A stretch of DNA of 64,000 bases from Verrucosispora sioxanthis (lineage in GTDB: Bacteria > Actinomycetota > Actinomycetes > Mycobacteriales > Micromonosporaceae): NCBI RefSeq assembly GCF_010560025.1, contig NZ_SAIY01000004.1, positions 248,001 through 312,000 on the forward strand. The letters are read 5' to 3'. The notes beneath the pieces were generated by a model. The model was not told the DNA's origin, ran no database searches, and worked only from the letters and a program-made list of their open reading frames with translations. Shown here in pieces: positions 46,353-55,204 of the stretch (position 1 is the stretch's first letter; each line of letters begins with the position of its first letter). The translations under genes were made by a program, and so were the position numbers.

Positions 46353-46964
46353 TCAGGGGAGCAGCAGCGCGGCGAGCGGCTGCACCGTCTCCTCGATCTC
46401 GTCGGCGACCCGGCTGAAGCACTGGTCACCGCGCCCCCACGGATCGTCGAGGTCGTCGGTGGGCAGCGCGGTGGCGTCCTGACGGGCCTCGTGCGCCGCC
46501 TCGACCAACGCCACGCCACGGGCGTGGACCGCGTCGGCGGTGGCCTCGGCCGCCGGCAACCCGGCCGGATCGAGAGCGGCCAGCAACCGGCCGAACTCGC
46601 CGAGGACGAACGTGCGGGCGGCGGCGTCGGGCCGCAGCGCGGTCACGTACTCCTGCTGATCCGCGGTGGCGGTCAGCACCAGGTCGGCTGCGTCGATGTG
46701 ATCGGAGCGCAGCTTGCGGGCGGCGAAACCGGCGGTGTCGCCGCCCCGGTTGGTGACCTGACGGGCGGCCGGCGGGTTCATCTCCTCACCGGCATGCCAA
46801 CCGCCGGTGCCCGCGCTGTGGCTGTGCAGCAGTTCCTCCGCCCGGGCCGGGTCGACCTCGCGCCGGGCCAGCCGATCGGCCACGGCGAGGGTGAGCAGCC
46901 GCTCGGCCATCGGAGAGCGGCAGACGTTGCCCATGCAGACGTGCAGGACGGTGAAGGGAGGCAC
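46353..46964 (-). CDS. Low-molecular-weight protein tyrosine phosphatase
   Basis: A 203-residue member of the LMW-PTP/arsenate-reductase fold. The P-loop VCMGNVCRSPMAE (CX4-CRS type, nucleophile Cys near residue 10) is at the N-terminus and the general acid is in DDLDDPWG near the C-terminus. It is longer than the typical 150 residues by an inserted region around 30-50. Likely removes phosphate from tyrosine (or arginine) of a protein. GTG 46964 directly follows the sua5 stop. Confidence 0.88.
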   Translation of the reverse strand: MPPFTVLHVCMGNVCRSPMAERLLTLAVADRLARREVDPARAEELLHSHSAGTGGWHAGEEMNPPAARQVTNRGGDTAGFAARKLRSDHIDAADLVLTATADQQEYVTALRPDAAARTFVLGEFGRLLAALDPAGLPAAEATADAVHARGVALVEAAHEARQDATALPTDDLDDPWGRGDQCFSRVADEIEETVQPLAALLLP

Positions 46965-47609
46965 CTACACCACCTGACTCTCACGCAGCTCCGGTACCAC
47001 CTCGCGGAGCCGGGCCAGGTCGATCGCGCCCTCCCGGACCAGCACAGGCTCGTCGCCGGTCAGGTCCACGATCGTGCTGGGCACCGGATCCACCGCCGGC
47101 CCCGCCTCCAGGTAGGCCCGCACGGAGTAGGCGAGTTGGTCGCGTGCCTGGTCGGCGGTGAGCGCGGCCGGCTGACCGAGCTTGTTGGCCGACGCGACCG
47201 CCATCGGCCCGGTCTCGCGGAGCACCTCCAGCGCCACCGGGTGCAGCGGCATCCGTACCGCCACCGTGCCGCTGTCGTCGCCGAGATCCCACCGCAGGCT
47301 CGCCGAGTGCTTCACCACGATGGTCAGCGCCCCCGGCCAGAACGCCTCGACCAGATCACGCGCCGCGGCGGGCAGGGTGTAGGCCAGGCCGTCGAGGGTG
47401 TGCCGGGAACCGATGAGCACCGGCGGCGGGGCGTGCGGGACACCCTTGGCGTCCAGCAACGCCTTGACCGCGTACGGGGTGAACGCGTCGGCGCCGATCC
47501 CGTAGACCGTGTCGGTCGGCAGGACGACCAGCTCGCCGTTGCGGACCGCCTCGATGGCCGCAGCGATGCCGCGGTCCCGGTCGGCGAGCGACCGGCAGTC
47601 GTAGAGCAT
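46965..47609 (-). CDS. L-threonylcarbamoyladenylate synthase (Sua5/YrdC)
   Basis: A 214-residue enzyme that makes threonylcarbamoyl-AMP for the t6A37 modification of tRNA. The YrdC motif set is visible: GELVVLPTDTVYGIGADAFT, KGVPHAPPPVLIGS, WPGALTIVVK, VAVRMPLHPVALEVL and PMAVASANKLGQPA, STIVDL. It starts at ATG 47609, sharing one base with the prmC stop, and continues into the phosphatase gene: a tight prmC-sua5-phosphatase operon. Only the YrdC domain is present, no Sua5 C-terminal domain. Confidence 0.92.
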   Translation of the reverse strand: MLYDCRSLADRDRGIAAAIEAVRNGELVVLPTDTVYGIGADAFTPYAVKALLDAKGVPHAPPPVLIGSRHTLDGLAYTLPAAARDLVEAFWPGALTIVVKHSASLRWDLGDDSGTVAVRMPLHPVALEVLRETGPMAVASANKLGQPAALTADQARDQLAYSVRAYLEAGPAVDPVPSTIVDLTGDEPVLVREGAIDLARLREVVPELRESQVV

Positions 47610-48589
47610 CACGAGGAGCCAGTCTGCCACGTCGCGGTGGCACCGGGTGGCGGGCGGTCCGCGAGGCGGGACGCGGTGACGAAACGCGGCCGGTCGGCGA
47701 GGTCGCGATGGTCGACGATCGCGGCGTACCGACCGTCGGCGGCGAGCAGACCCGGCACCACCACGCCGTGGCTGTCGTCGTGTTCGATGCCGAGGACACC
47801 GCCGGGACGCAGCAGGAAACCCGCGCGGTCGATCACCCGGCGGATGACGTCCAGCCCGTCCGCCCCACCGAACACGGCCTCCGCCGGGTCGTGGTCGGCC
47901 ACCTCCGGCGGTACGGCCACCGCGAGTGGAACGTACGGCGGGTTGCACAGCAGCACGTCCACCCGACCCGCCAGCTCGGCCAGCAGCGCCGGTTCGGTGG
48001 CGTCCGCCGCCACCACCTCGATCGGCCGGTCACCGGCGGCGACCCGATCCGCCGCGTTGCGCCGCAGCCAGGACAGCGCCCGCGGCGAGCGTTCCACCGC
48101 CACCACCCGGGCGTGCGGCACCTCGGAGGCCACCGACAGGGCGATCGCCCCGGACCCACTGCACAGGTCCACCACCAGCGGCTCCGACCGCCCGTCGGCC
48201 TGCCCGCCGTCGTCGCCCGCGATTCGCCGGGCCTGGTCGACGCCCCACCCGGCGAGCAGTTCGGTCTCCGGGCGCGGCACGAAGACACCCGGCCCGACGG
48301 CCAGCTCCAGGTGCCGGAAGCCGGCGGTGCCGGTGAGATACTGCAACGGTTCCCGTCGGGACCGGCGGGTCACCAGCGCTCGGTAACCGTCGAGTTGCTC
48401 GTCGGTGAAGCCGTCCGCCAGCGCCAACCGCCCGCGAGGGATCCCGAGCACATGCCCGGCCAGCACCTCGGCCTCCGTGCGGGCCGAGGTCACGCCGGCG
48501 GTGGCGAGAGTACGGGCCGCGTCGGCGATCACGGGCGTAGGACGGTGACGTCTCGTCCCTTCGGACGGGTGTTGCGGTGCGGTGGTCAC
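47609..48589 (-). CDS. prmC: Release factor N5-glutamine methyltransferase
   Basis: A 326-residue SAM-dependent enzyme that methylates the Gln of the GGQ motif in release factors. N-terminal helical domain (ARTEAEVLAGHVLGIPRGRL, REPLQYLTGTAGFRHLELAVGPGVFVPRPETE in pieces), SAM loop VVDLCSGSGAIALSV and the catalytic NPPY (about residues 214-217). GTG 48589 was chosen because the family begins near here. The substrate gene prfA is 1.6 kb upstream; a diguanylate cyclase gene in the opposite direction separates them. Confidence 0.93.
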   Translation of the reverse strand: MTTAPQHPSEGTRRHRPTPVIADAARTLATAGVTSARTEAEVLAGHVLGIPRGRLALADGFTDEQLDGYRALVTRRSRREPLQYLTGTAGFRHLELAVGPGVFVPRPETELLAGWGVDQARRIAGDDGGQADGRSEPLVVDLCSGSGAIALSVASEVPHARVVAVERSPRALSWLRRNAADRVAAGDRPIEVVAADATEPALLAELAGRVDVLLCNPPYVPLAVAVPPEVADHDPAEAVFGGADGLDVIRRVIDRAGFLLRPGGVLGIEHDDSHGVVVPGLLAADGRYAAIVDHRDLADRPRFVTASRLADRPPPGATATWQTGSS

Positions 48590-48659
48590 GCAATAATCAT
48601 GAGGCGTCGCCGTGCACGTGCATAAGCGGGTGCAGCGGCACACCGACAGGAGGTCGCGG

Positions 48660-50210
48660 GTGGGCTGGCTCGACCGGGTCGAGGACCAGGTTGACGCCCT
48701 GACGAAGGCGCGGGCGTTGCAGGAGGTGAGCCGTTCCACCGAGGCGTACGGGCTCCTGGAGCAGGTGCTGCGTGCCACCAGCGACCCGCACGCCCGCGCC
48801 GACGCGCTCGTGCAGCGGCTCTCGGCCCTGATCAACCTCGGGCGCACCGCCGAGTACACCCGCGCCATCGAGGAGGCGTCCGCGGCGGTACGCGACCTCG
48901 CCGAGCCCTATCTGCACGGGCACCTCAACGCCCTGGCCGCGCTGGCCGCCCATCATCAGGGCGCGCTGGACCGCTGCGTGACGCACCTGGTCAAGGCCGC
49001 CCGGGCGCTCGGAGCGGTGGAGGAGGCGGACCGGGACACCGCCTGGGGCTGGCACGACCTGGCGATGGCGTACTCGTACCTCAGCTTCCACGGCTACGCG
49101 TTGGGCGCGATCGAACGCGCCCGGCAACTGGGCACCGCCGCCGGCATCCCCGAGGAGACGTTCGCCGCACCGGGCATCCGGCTGCGCAACGCGGTCGCCC
49201 TGGACCACACCGGTGACAGCGACGGCTGTCTGCGCGTACTGCGGGATGTCGGCGGCGACCTGGGCCGGTTCGTCACCGCCGGACGGGCCGACCGGCTGCG
49301 CCCCAGCAGCCTGGCCGCCTACGGCTACGCCGCCGCCCGCCGGTGCGCCCTCGGCGACGACATCGACCCGGTCCCGGGCCTGGACCCGGCCCGGCTGCTC
49401 GGCTGCGGCGCGGACAGTGCCCGGGCCCGCGACATGCGCCAGCTCGGCCAGGTGTGTCTCGCCATCGCCAGCGGACGCCCCATCGAGGCGGTCACCCGGC
49501 TGGACACCGTCCACGTGTCCGCGGAGACGCTCGGCGCGGCCGAGCCGGCCCGGCTGCGCAGCATGGCGCTCGGACGAGCCGGCGACCACGCCGCCGCGCA
49601 CCGGGCCGACCGGCTGGCCTTCCGGCTCGCCGCGCAGCGCCACGACCGGCTCCGTGACGTCTACATCGACGGCATCGCCGCCCGGATCGACCACGAGGAG
49701 ATGCGCCGTGAGGCGGCCCGGTTCGAGGGGGAGGCGTTGACCGACCCGCTGACCGGGCTGCCCAACCGGCGCCGGCTGGAGCGCTACATCGCGGCCGTGG
49801 TCGCCCGGGGCGAGCGGGTGGTGATCGGCGTCTGCGACCTGGACGGGTTCAAGGCGGTCAACACGCGGCACGGGCACCACTCGGGAGACCTGGTCCTGCA
49901 ACGTGTCGCCGGAGTCATCAACCGGGTGATGCGTCGGGGCGACTTCGTCGCCCGCTACGGCGGCGACGAGTTCGTGGTGGTGCTGCCGGAAGCGGGGATG
50001 ACCGAGGCGGCCGAGGTGGCTCGGCGGATCGACGCGGCCGTCCGCACCGAGGACTGGGAGTCGCTGGTACCGGGCACTCCGGTCGGGGTCAGCATCGGCT
50101 TCGCCGAGGTGGGAGCCGGCGGCCCCGGCCAGCGGGACGCGCTCGGCGCCGCCTTCGAGGCCGCCGACCGGGAGATGCTGCGGGCCAAGGTCCGGCCGCG
50201 TACCGCCTGA
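48660..50210 (+). CDS. Diguanylate cyclase with N-terminal TPR-like sensor region
   Basis: A 516-residue cytoplasmic protein. Residues 1-350 are all-alpha, TPR-like repeats (EAYGLLEQVLRATSDPHARADAL and later copies). The C-terminal GGDEF domain (about 360-516) starts with ALTDPLTGLPNRR and has an intact active site RYGGDEF (about 434-438) and an I-site RRGD exactly five residues before it, so it should make c-di-GMP and be product-inhibited. GTG 48660 has AGGAGG 6 bases upstream; an in-frame GTG at 48612 lacks one. It is inserted, in opposite orientation, between prfA and prmC. Confidence 0.9.
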   Translation: MGWLDRVEDQVDALTKARALQEVSRSTEAYGLLEQVLRATSDPHARADALVQRLSALINLGRTAEYTRAIEEASAAVRDLAEPYLHGHLNALAALAAHHQGALDRCVTHLVKAARALGAVEEADRDTAWGWHDLAMAYSYLSFHGYALGAIERARQLGTAAGIPEETFAAPGIRLRNAVALDHTGDSDGCLRVLRDVGGDLGRFVTAGRADRLRPSSLAAYGYAAARRCALGDDIDPVPGLDPARLLGCGADSARARDMRQLGQVCLAIASGRPIEAVTRLDTVHVSAETLGAAEPARLRSMALGRAGDHAAAHRADRLAFRLAAQRHDRLRDVYIDGIAARIDHEEMRREAARFEGEALTDPLTGLPNRRRLERYIAAVVARGERVVIGVCDLDGFKAVNTRHGHHSGDLVLQRVAGVINRVMRRGDFVARYGGDEFVVVLPEAGMTEAAEVARRIDAAVRTEDWESLVPGTPVGVSIGFAEVGAGGPGQRDALGAAFEAADREMLRAKVRPRTA

Positions 50211-50224
50211 CCGACGGCGGCGTC

Positions 50225-51313
50225 TCAGCGGCGGGTGAGCTCCGCGTCGCCCGCCAGGCGCGCGGCCCGGTCCGCCTCGCCGAGCGCGTCGAGCACGCCG
50301 TCCAACTCCCCGGCAAGTACCAGATCCAGGTTGTACGCGGTGAAGCCGATCCGGTGATCGGTGATCCGGTTCTGCGGGAAGTTGTAGGTGCGGATCCGCT
50401 CCGAGCGGTCCACCGTACGCACCTGGGCCTTGCGGGCGTCCGACGCGGCGGCGTCGGCCTGCTCCTGCGCGGCTGCCAGCAGCCGGGCGCGCAGGATCCG
50501 CATCGCCTGCTCCCGGTTCTGCAGCTGGGACTTCTCGTTCTGGCAGGAGACCACGATGCCGGTGGGCAGGTGGGTGATCCGCACCGCCGAGTCCGTGGTG
50601 TTCACCGACTGTCCCCCGGGCCCGGACGAGCGGAACACGTCGATGCGCAACTCGTTCGGGTCGATGGTGACGTCGACCTCCTCGGCCTCCGGCAGCACCA
50701 GTACGCCGGCCGCGCTGGTGTGGATGCGTCCCTGCGACTCGGTGACCGGGACCCGCTGCACCCGGTGCACGCCACCCTCCCACTTCAACCGGGACCAGAC
50801 GCCGTTGCCGCCCTCCGGCACACCCTTCGCCTTGATCGCCAGCGAGACGTCCTTGACGCCACCGAGGTCGGAGTCCTGAGCGTCGATCACCTCGGTGACC
50901 CAGCCGCGCCGCTCCGCGTACCGGGTGTACATGCGCAGCAGGTCACCGGCGAACAACGCGGACTCCTCACCGCCCTCACCCGCCTTGATCTCGACGATGA
51001 CGTCCTTGGCGTCGTGCGGGTCACGAGGGATGAGCAGTTCGGCGAGACGCTCCTCAAGCACCGGCAGCGTCGCCGCGATCGTCTCGGCCTCGGCGGCGAA
51101 GGAGGCGTCCTCGGCGGCCAGTTCGCGCGCCGCGGCGAGATCGGCGCGGGCCTGCTCCAGTTCGGCGGCGGCCTTGTGCAGCGGCACCAACTCGGCGTAG
51201 CGACGGCCGACCCGACGGGCGGTGCCCTGGTCGGCGTGGATCGCGGGGTCGGCCAGCCGCTTCTCCAACTCGGCGTACTCGTCGAGGAGGGCGGCCAGGC
51301 GTTCACTGCTCAT
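50225..51313 (-). CDS. prfA: Peptide chain release factor 1
   Basis: A 362-residue class I release factor reading UAA and UAG. The codon-recognition tripeptide is PVT in [15 protein letters not shown] (E. coli has PAT), and the peptidyl-transferase motif GGQ is in [14 protein letters not shown] (about residue 233), the Gln being the target of PrmC. Full length. It follows rpmE, from which a strong hairpin terminator separates it. Confidence 0.96.
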   Translation of the reverse strand: MSSERLAALLDEYAELEKRLADPAIHADQGTARRVGRRYAELVPLHKAAAELEQARADLAAARELAAEDASFAAEAETIAATLPVLEERLAELLIPRDPHDAKDVIVEIKAGEGGEESALFAGDLLRMYTRYAERRGWVTEVIDAQDSDLGGVKDVSLAIKAKGVPEGGNGVWSRLKWEGGVHRVQRVPVTESQGRIHTSAAGVLVLPEAEEVDVTIDPNELRIDVFRSSGPGGQSVNTTDSAVRITHLPTGIVVSCQNEKSQLQNREQAMRILRARLLAAAQEQADAAASDARKAQVRTVDRSERIRTYNFPQNRITDHRIGFTAYNLDLVLAGELDGVLDALGEADRAARLAGDAELTRR

Positions 51314-51350
51314 GCTGGGGATCGCTCCTTGAGACCGGACACAGACGGAC

Positions 51351-51387
51351 GACGCCCGCGTCCGGCGGTGAACCGGACGCGGGCGTC
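51351..51387 (-). terminator. Hairpin terminator between rpmE and prfA
   Basis: GACGCCCGCGTCCGG (51351-51365) pairs perfectly with 51373-51387 around a 7-base loop, 11 bases past the rpmE stop. Confidence 0.7.
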
Positions 51388-51397
51388 AGACGAGGAG

Positions 51398-51622
51398 CTA
51401 CTTGGCCTTCTTGCCCTGAACCTTGGCGTACTTCTGCTGGAACTTCGCGACCCGACCAGCGGTGTCCAGCACGCGCTGCTTGCCCGTGTAGAACGGGTGG
51501 CAGGCGCTGCACGTCTCGACGTGGATCGAGCCGCCCTTGGCGGTGCTGCGGGTGGTGAAGGTGTTGCCGCAGGAGCAGCTGACCTCGGTGGTCACGTACT
51601 CCGGGTGGATGTTGGGCTTCAT
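51398..51622 (-). CDS. rpmE: 50S ribosomal protein L31 (zinc-binding form)
   Basis: A 74-residue L31. The zinc ligands are present (CSCGNTF and [10 protein letters not shown]), so this is the C+ type made in zinc-sufficient conditions. [21 protein letters not shown] is the family core (in pieces). ATG 51622 has GAGG upstream. Confidence 0.96.
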   Translation of the reverse strand: MKPNIHPEYVTTEVSCSCGNTFTTRSTAKGGSIHVETCSACHPFYTGKQRVLDTAGRVAKFQQKYAKVQGKKAK

Positions 51623-51837
51623 GTCGCCTCGGTCCTCTCGTCTGTGGTCGCCGGGTCGCCCCTGGCCTGCCTGCCGATGGGGGCGTGAACCGGAACCGGT
51701 GGCCGATTGACCAGTCTGCCATGGGCTTCGGTGGGCCCTGGAGGCGGGCCGCGTCGGCTGGTCGCCGGTAGCAACATCTGGCCTCACGTACGCATTCCCG
51801 CCGCCGGGCCGAGCATTCCTGCGGCCGATCCACCCGA

Positions 51838-51870
51838 GAAGGGCGTGGCCGGATCCGGCCACGCCCCTTC
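51838..51870. terminator. Terminator hairpin downstream of rho
   Basis: 51841-51866 is a perfect 26-base palindrome (GGGCGTGGCCG, GATC, CGGCCACGCCC), extended on both sides by GAA and CTTC, 22 bases past the rho stop. Confidence 0.7.
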
Positions 51871-51891
51871 GTCGGTCTTCGTCGGCGGGAG

Positions 51892-53872
51892 TTACTCCCC
51901 CGGCGTCGACTTGGCGATCTGCATCAGGAACTCGATGTTGGTACGGGACTGCTTGAGCCGGTCCAGCAGGAGGTCGAGCGCCGCCTGCGAGTCCAGCGAG
52001 TGCAGCACCTTGCGGAGCTTGTGCACGATGGCCAACTCCTCCGGCGCGAGCAGGATCTCCTCCTTGCGCGTGCCGGACGGGTGGATGTCGATGGCCGGGA
52101 AGGTCCGCTTGTCGGCGATCTTCCGGTCCAGCTTCAGCTCCGCGTTACCGGTGCCCTTGAACTCCTCGAAGATGACCGTGTCCGCCATGGAACCGGTCTC
52201 CACCAGGGCGGTGGCGAGGATGGTCAGCGAGCCGCCGTTCTCGATGTTGCGGGCCGCGCCGAGGAACCGCTTCGGCGGGTACAACGCCGTCGAGTCGATA
52301 CCACCCGACATGATCCGGCCGCTGGCCGGCGCCGCCAGGTTGTACGACCTACCGAGCCGGGTCACCGAGTCGAGCAGCACGACGACGTCGTGGCCCAGCT
52401 CGACCAGGCGCTTGGCCCGCTCGATCGCCAGCTCGGCGACGGTGGTGTGGTCCTGCGGCGGGCGGTCGAACGTGGCCGCGATGACCTCGCCCTTGACCGA
52501 CCGCTGCATGTCGGTGACCTCTTCGGGTCGCTCGTCGACAAGCACCACCATCAGGTGGCACTCCGGGTTGTTGTGCGTGATGGCGTTGGCGATCGCCTGC
52601 AGCACCATGGTCTTACCGGCCTTCGGCGGCGAGACGATCAGCGCCCGCTGCCCCTTGCCGATCGGCATGACCAGGTCGATGACCCGGGTGGTGAGGATGT
52701 GCGGCTCGGTCTCCAACCGCAGCCGCTCCTGCGGGTACAGCGGGGTGAGCTTGTAGAACTCCGGCCGGCGCTTGGCCTCGTCCGGCTCCATCCCGTTAAT
52801 GGTGTCCAGCCGGACCAGCGGGTTGTACTTGTCCCGCCGCTGCTCGCCGTCGCGGGCCGCCCGGACCGCGCCGGTGATCGCGTCACCGCGCCGCAGGCCG
52901 TACTTCTTGATCTGGGACATCGACACGTAGACGTCGTTGGGACCGGCCAGGTAGCCGGTGGTCCGGACGAAGGCGTAGTTGTCCAGCACGTCGACGATGC
53001 CGGCCACCGGCACGAGCACGTCGTCCTCGCCGACCTGCGGCTCACGGCCGCCGTCGCCGCCGGAATCGTTGCGGTCACCCCGGCCCCGCCGGCGGTCCCG
53101 GAAACGGCTGCGCCGGCTGCGCCGACCGCCGCTGTCGCCGTCGTCGTCACCGTCGTTGTCCCGCTCGCCGCGCTGGCCGCGGTCACCACGGTCGGCGCGC
53201 TCGCTCGGTCACTCCGGTCACCGCGCTCGGCACGCTCACCGCGCTCGGCACGGTCACCGCGCTCGGCACGGTCACCGCGCTCACCGCGCTCGGCACGGTC
53301 GCCCCGCTCGGCACGCTCACCGCGCTCGGCACGGTCGCCCTGCTCGGCACGCTCACCGCGCTCGGCACGGTCGCCCCGCTCGGCACGGTCGGCGCGGTCG
53401 GCGCCACGGTCACGGCCGGACTGGCCCTCGGACCGCTCGCCCTCGGCGGCGGCCTCCTCGGCGCGCGGTTCCGCCACGGCGGTCCGGCTCCGCCGGGTAC
53501 GGCCACGGCCCTCGCCTCGACGCTCGCCGCCGGCTGTTCGGCGCCACGACGTTCGGCCTCCGGCCGCTCGCCGGCGTCCCGTACCTCCGCGTGCACCTCC
53601 TCGCGGACCGGTGCGGCGGCCGCCGCGACCTCGGCCCGTGGTCGAGGGGCCCCGGCAGTGCCGCCCTGCCGCTCGGTGATCGCGCTGATCAGCTCGCCCT
53701 TGCGCATGCGAGCCGTCCCCGAGATGCCGAGCGACGCGGCCAGGCTCTGCAGCTCCGGCAGCAGCATCGCCGACAGGCCGGTGCCGCTGCGCCGGCGGCG
53801 GGCGGGGGCAGCGGTGGTGGCATCGCCAGCGACGTTGGAAACATCCGACGTCACGTCGGTGGTGTCGCTCAA
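51892..53872 (-). CDS. rho: Transcription termination factor Rho, reading frame broken twice
   Basis: ATP-dependent RNA helicase that ends transcription. The gene is recognisable over its whole length but in three frames. From TTG 53872 (GGAAGGA upstream) the first frame gives the Rho N-terminal domain ([26 protein letters not shown]). Near 53525 it passes to a second frame encoding the Arg/Asp/Gly/Glu-rich insert, and near 53205 to a third encoding [15 protein letters not shown] and the conserved core ([17 protein letters not shown], Walker [23 protein letters not shown], the Q and R loops). Each break needs one extra base; inserting one C in a GC-GAG context repairs both and gives about 660 residues. 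Probably sequence errors, since the whole coding pattern is preserved, but real frameshifts are possible. Confidence 0.85.
53214..53410. repeat. Tandem coding repeat in rho ([12 protein letters not shown] units)
   Basis: About ten imperfect copies of a 15-18 base unit resembling CGGCACGGTCACCGCGCT. On the minus strand they encode alternating DRAERG and ERAERG hexapeptides of the Rho insert domain. Such regions are prone to slippage and to misassembly. Confidence 0.75.
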
Positions 53873-54156
53873 TGGATTCCTTCCCTCGATAGGCCGGGAC
53901 TGCCCGGAATCGACAACAGGTGGCCGGGCGGCCTCGGTACACCCGCCTCGCATGACGCTTCGCGGGAGTCTTTAACACAGCAGCCGGTCGGTCTCCCGAC
54001 CCACCAGATGGAGCGGTGGGCGGGGTTTCGCCGTCTGCGGCGACCAGTGAAGACTGCGGTGCGGCGTGGGCCTAGGCAGGGGTGACGGGCTTACCGCCGA
54101 AAGCTTCGGGGGTGCGCCGACCCGCAGGGAGATCGCATGCTTCGCGGCTGTGCTAA

Positions 54157-54162
54157 GTCTAG
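54157..54162 (-). promoter_or_regulatory. Probable -10 box of rho with a long leader
   Basis: TAGACT on the minus strand just beyond the thrB stop. The next coding start is the rho TTG at 53872, so the leader would be about 280 bases. I see no other gene in 53873-54169. Rho genes are often autoregulated through their leader, which fits but is not shown. Confidence 0.4.
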
Positions 54163-54169
54163 AGCGTAA

Positions 54170-55114
54170 TCAACTCTTGCGACCTGCGGCAACAGGGTCC
54201 CGCTCCGCGTGTCCGAGTCTACCCCGTTCGACTTGCGCCCCGCATACATCTACCGGCAACCGCAGCAGCCGCCAGTCTGTTCCCGCGTCGAATTCTACGG
54301 GCAGCTCGGACAGGGCGAGCACGGTGGGGCCCGCACCACTGACCACGGCCGCCACACCGGCCGCACGCAGCTCGTTGACCAGGGTGTTCGTGCCCGGCAT
54401 CGACGTCGCGCGATAGCCCTGGTGCAGCCGGTCGGCGGTCGCCGGCAGCAGCAGCGCCGGCTGCGTGGTCAACGCGTGCACCAGCAGCGCCGCCCGGCCG
54501 GCGTTGAACGCGGCGTCGGCGTGCGGCACGGTGGCCGGCAGCGCCGCACGGGCCGAGGCGGTCAGCCCCCGCTCGGCCGGCACCAGCACCGTGGGGCGTA
54601 CGCCGTGGGCCACCGGCAGCGACACCGCCCGGGAACCGTCCGGCTCCGTCCAGGCCAGGGTGAAGCCGCCGAGCAGGCAGGGTGCGACATTGTCCGGATG
54701 GCCCTCGATCTCGGCGGCCAGCCGCAGCACCGCGTCGTCGCCGAGGCGACTTGCGCCCTCCGCCACCAGCGCCCGGGCCAGCAGCACCCCGGCGACGATC
54801 GCCGCCGACGAGGAGCCGAGCCCGCGCGCCTGCGGGATGCGGTTGACGCATTCCACCGCCAGCCCCGGCGGTTGCACACCGAGCGCGTCGAAGGTCGCGC
54901 GCATGGCGCGTACCACCAGGTGGCTGTCGTCGACCGGCAGATCACCGGCTCCCTCGCCGATCACCGTCACCGTCACGCCCCCGGCCGTCACCTCGGCGGC
55001 GACGTCGTCGTGGAGCGCGAGGGCCAGCCCGAGCGCGTCGAAGCCCGGCCCCAGGTTCGCACTGGTGGCCGGCACCCGGACCCGGACCGGTTCGGCGACG
55101 AATGTGGTCGACAC
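54170..55114 (-). CDS. thrB: Homoserine kinase
   Basis: A 314-residue GHMP kinase that phosphorylates homoserine for threonine synthesis. VRVPATSANLGPGFDALGLAL at the N-terminus (in pieces), ATP motif PQARGLGSSSAAIVAG, EGHPDNVAPCLLGGF and the C-terminal VVSGAGPTVLAL are all present. I place the start at GTG 55114: TAGCAT (55127-55122) stands 7 bases before it, typical of a leaderless message; ATG 55123 overlaps that box. It is separated from thrC by two exporter genes. Confidence 0.93.
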   Translation of the reverse strand: MSTTFVAEPVRVRVPATSANLGPGFDALGLALALHDDVAAEVTAGGVTVTVIGEGAGDLPVDDSHLVVRAMRATFDALGVQPPGLAVECVNRIPQARGLGSSSAAIVAGVLLARALVAEGASRLGDDAVLRLAAEIEGHPDNVAPCLLGGFTLAWTEPDGSRAVSLPVAHGVRPTVLVPAERGLTASARAALPATVPHADAAFNAGRAALLVHALTTQPALLLPATADRLHQGYRATSMPGTNTLVNELRAAGVAAVVSGAGPTVLALSELPVEFDAGTDWRLLRLPVDVCGAQVERGRLGHAERDPVAAGRKS

Positions 55115-55121
55115 CCCGCCC

Positions 55122-55127
55122 ATGCTA
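55122..55127 (-). promoter_or_regulatory. -10 box of leaderless thrB
   Basis: TAGCAT on the minus strand, 7 bases before GTG 55114. It would make thrB independent of the upstream genes. Confidence 0.5.
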
Positions 55128-55204
55128 GGGACAGCCGCCACCGATGGGGAGCATCGCCCGGCACCTGGGACGCCGAACACCGACGGCCGGCGGACCGCAC
55201 CTCG

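Noticed and set aside
44703..48386. Open frame of about 1,230 codons on the plus strand across PBP, phosphatase, sua5 and prmC
   Set aside because: It crosses four real genes on the other strand and has a low-complexity Arg/Gly/Val translation.
53221..53400. Regular repeats that might suggest a CRISPR array
   Set aside because: Units are contiguous without unique spacers, lie inside rho and encode an in-frame hexapeptide repeat.
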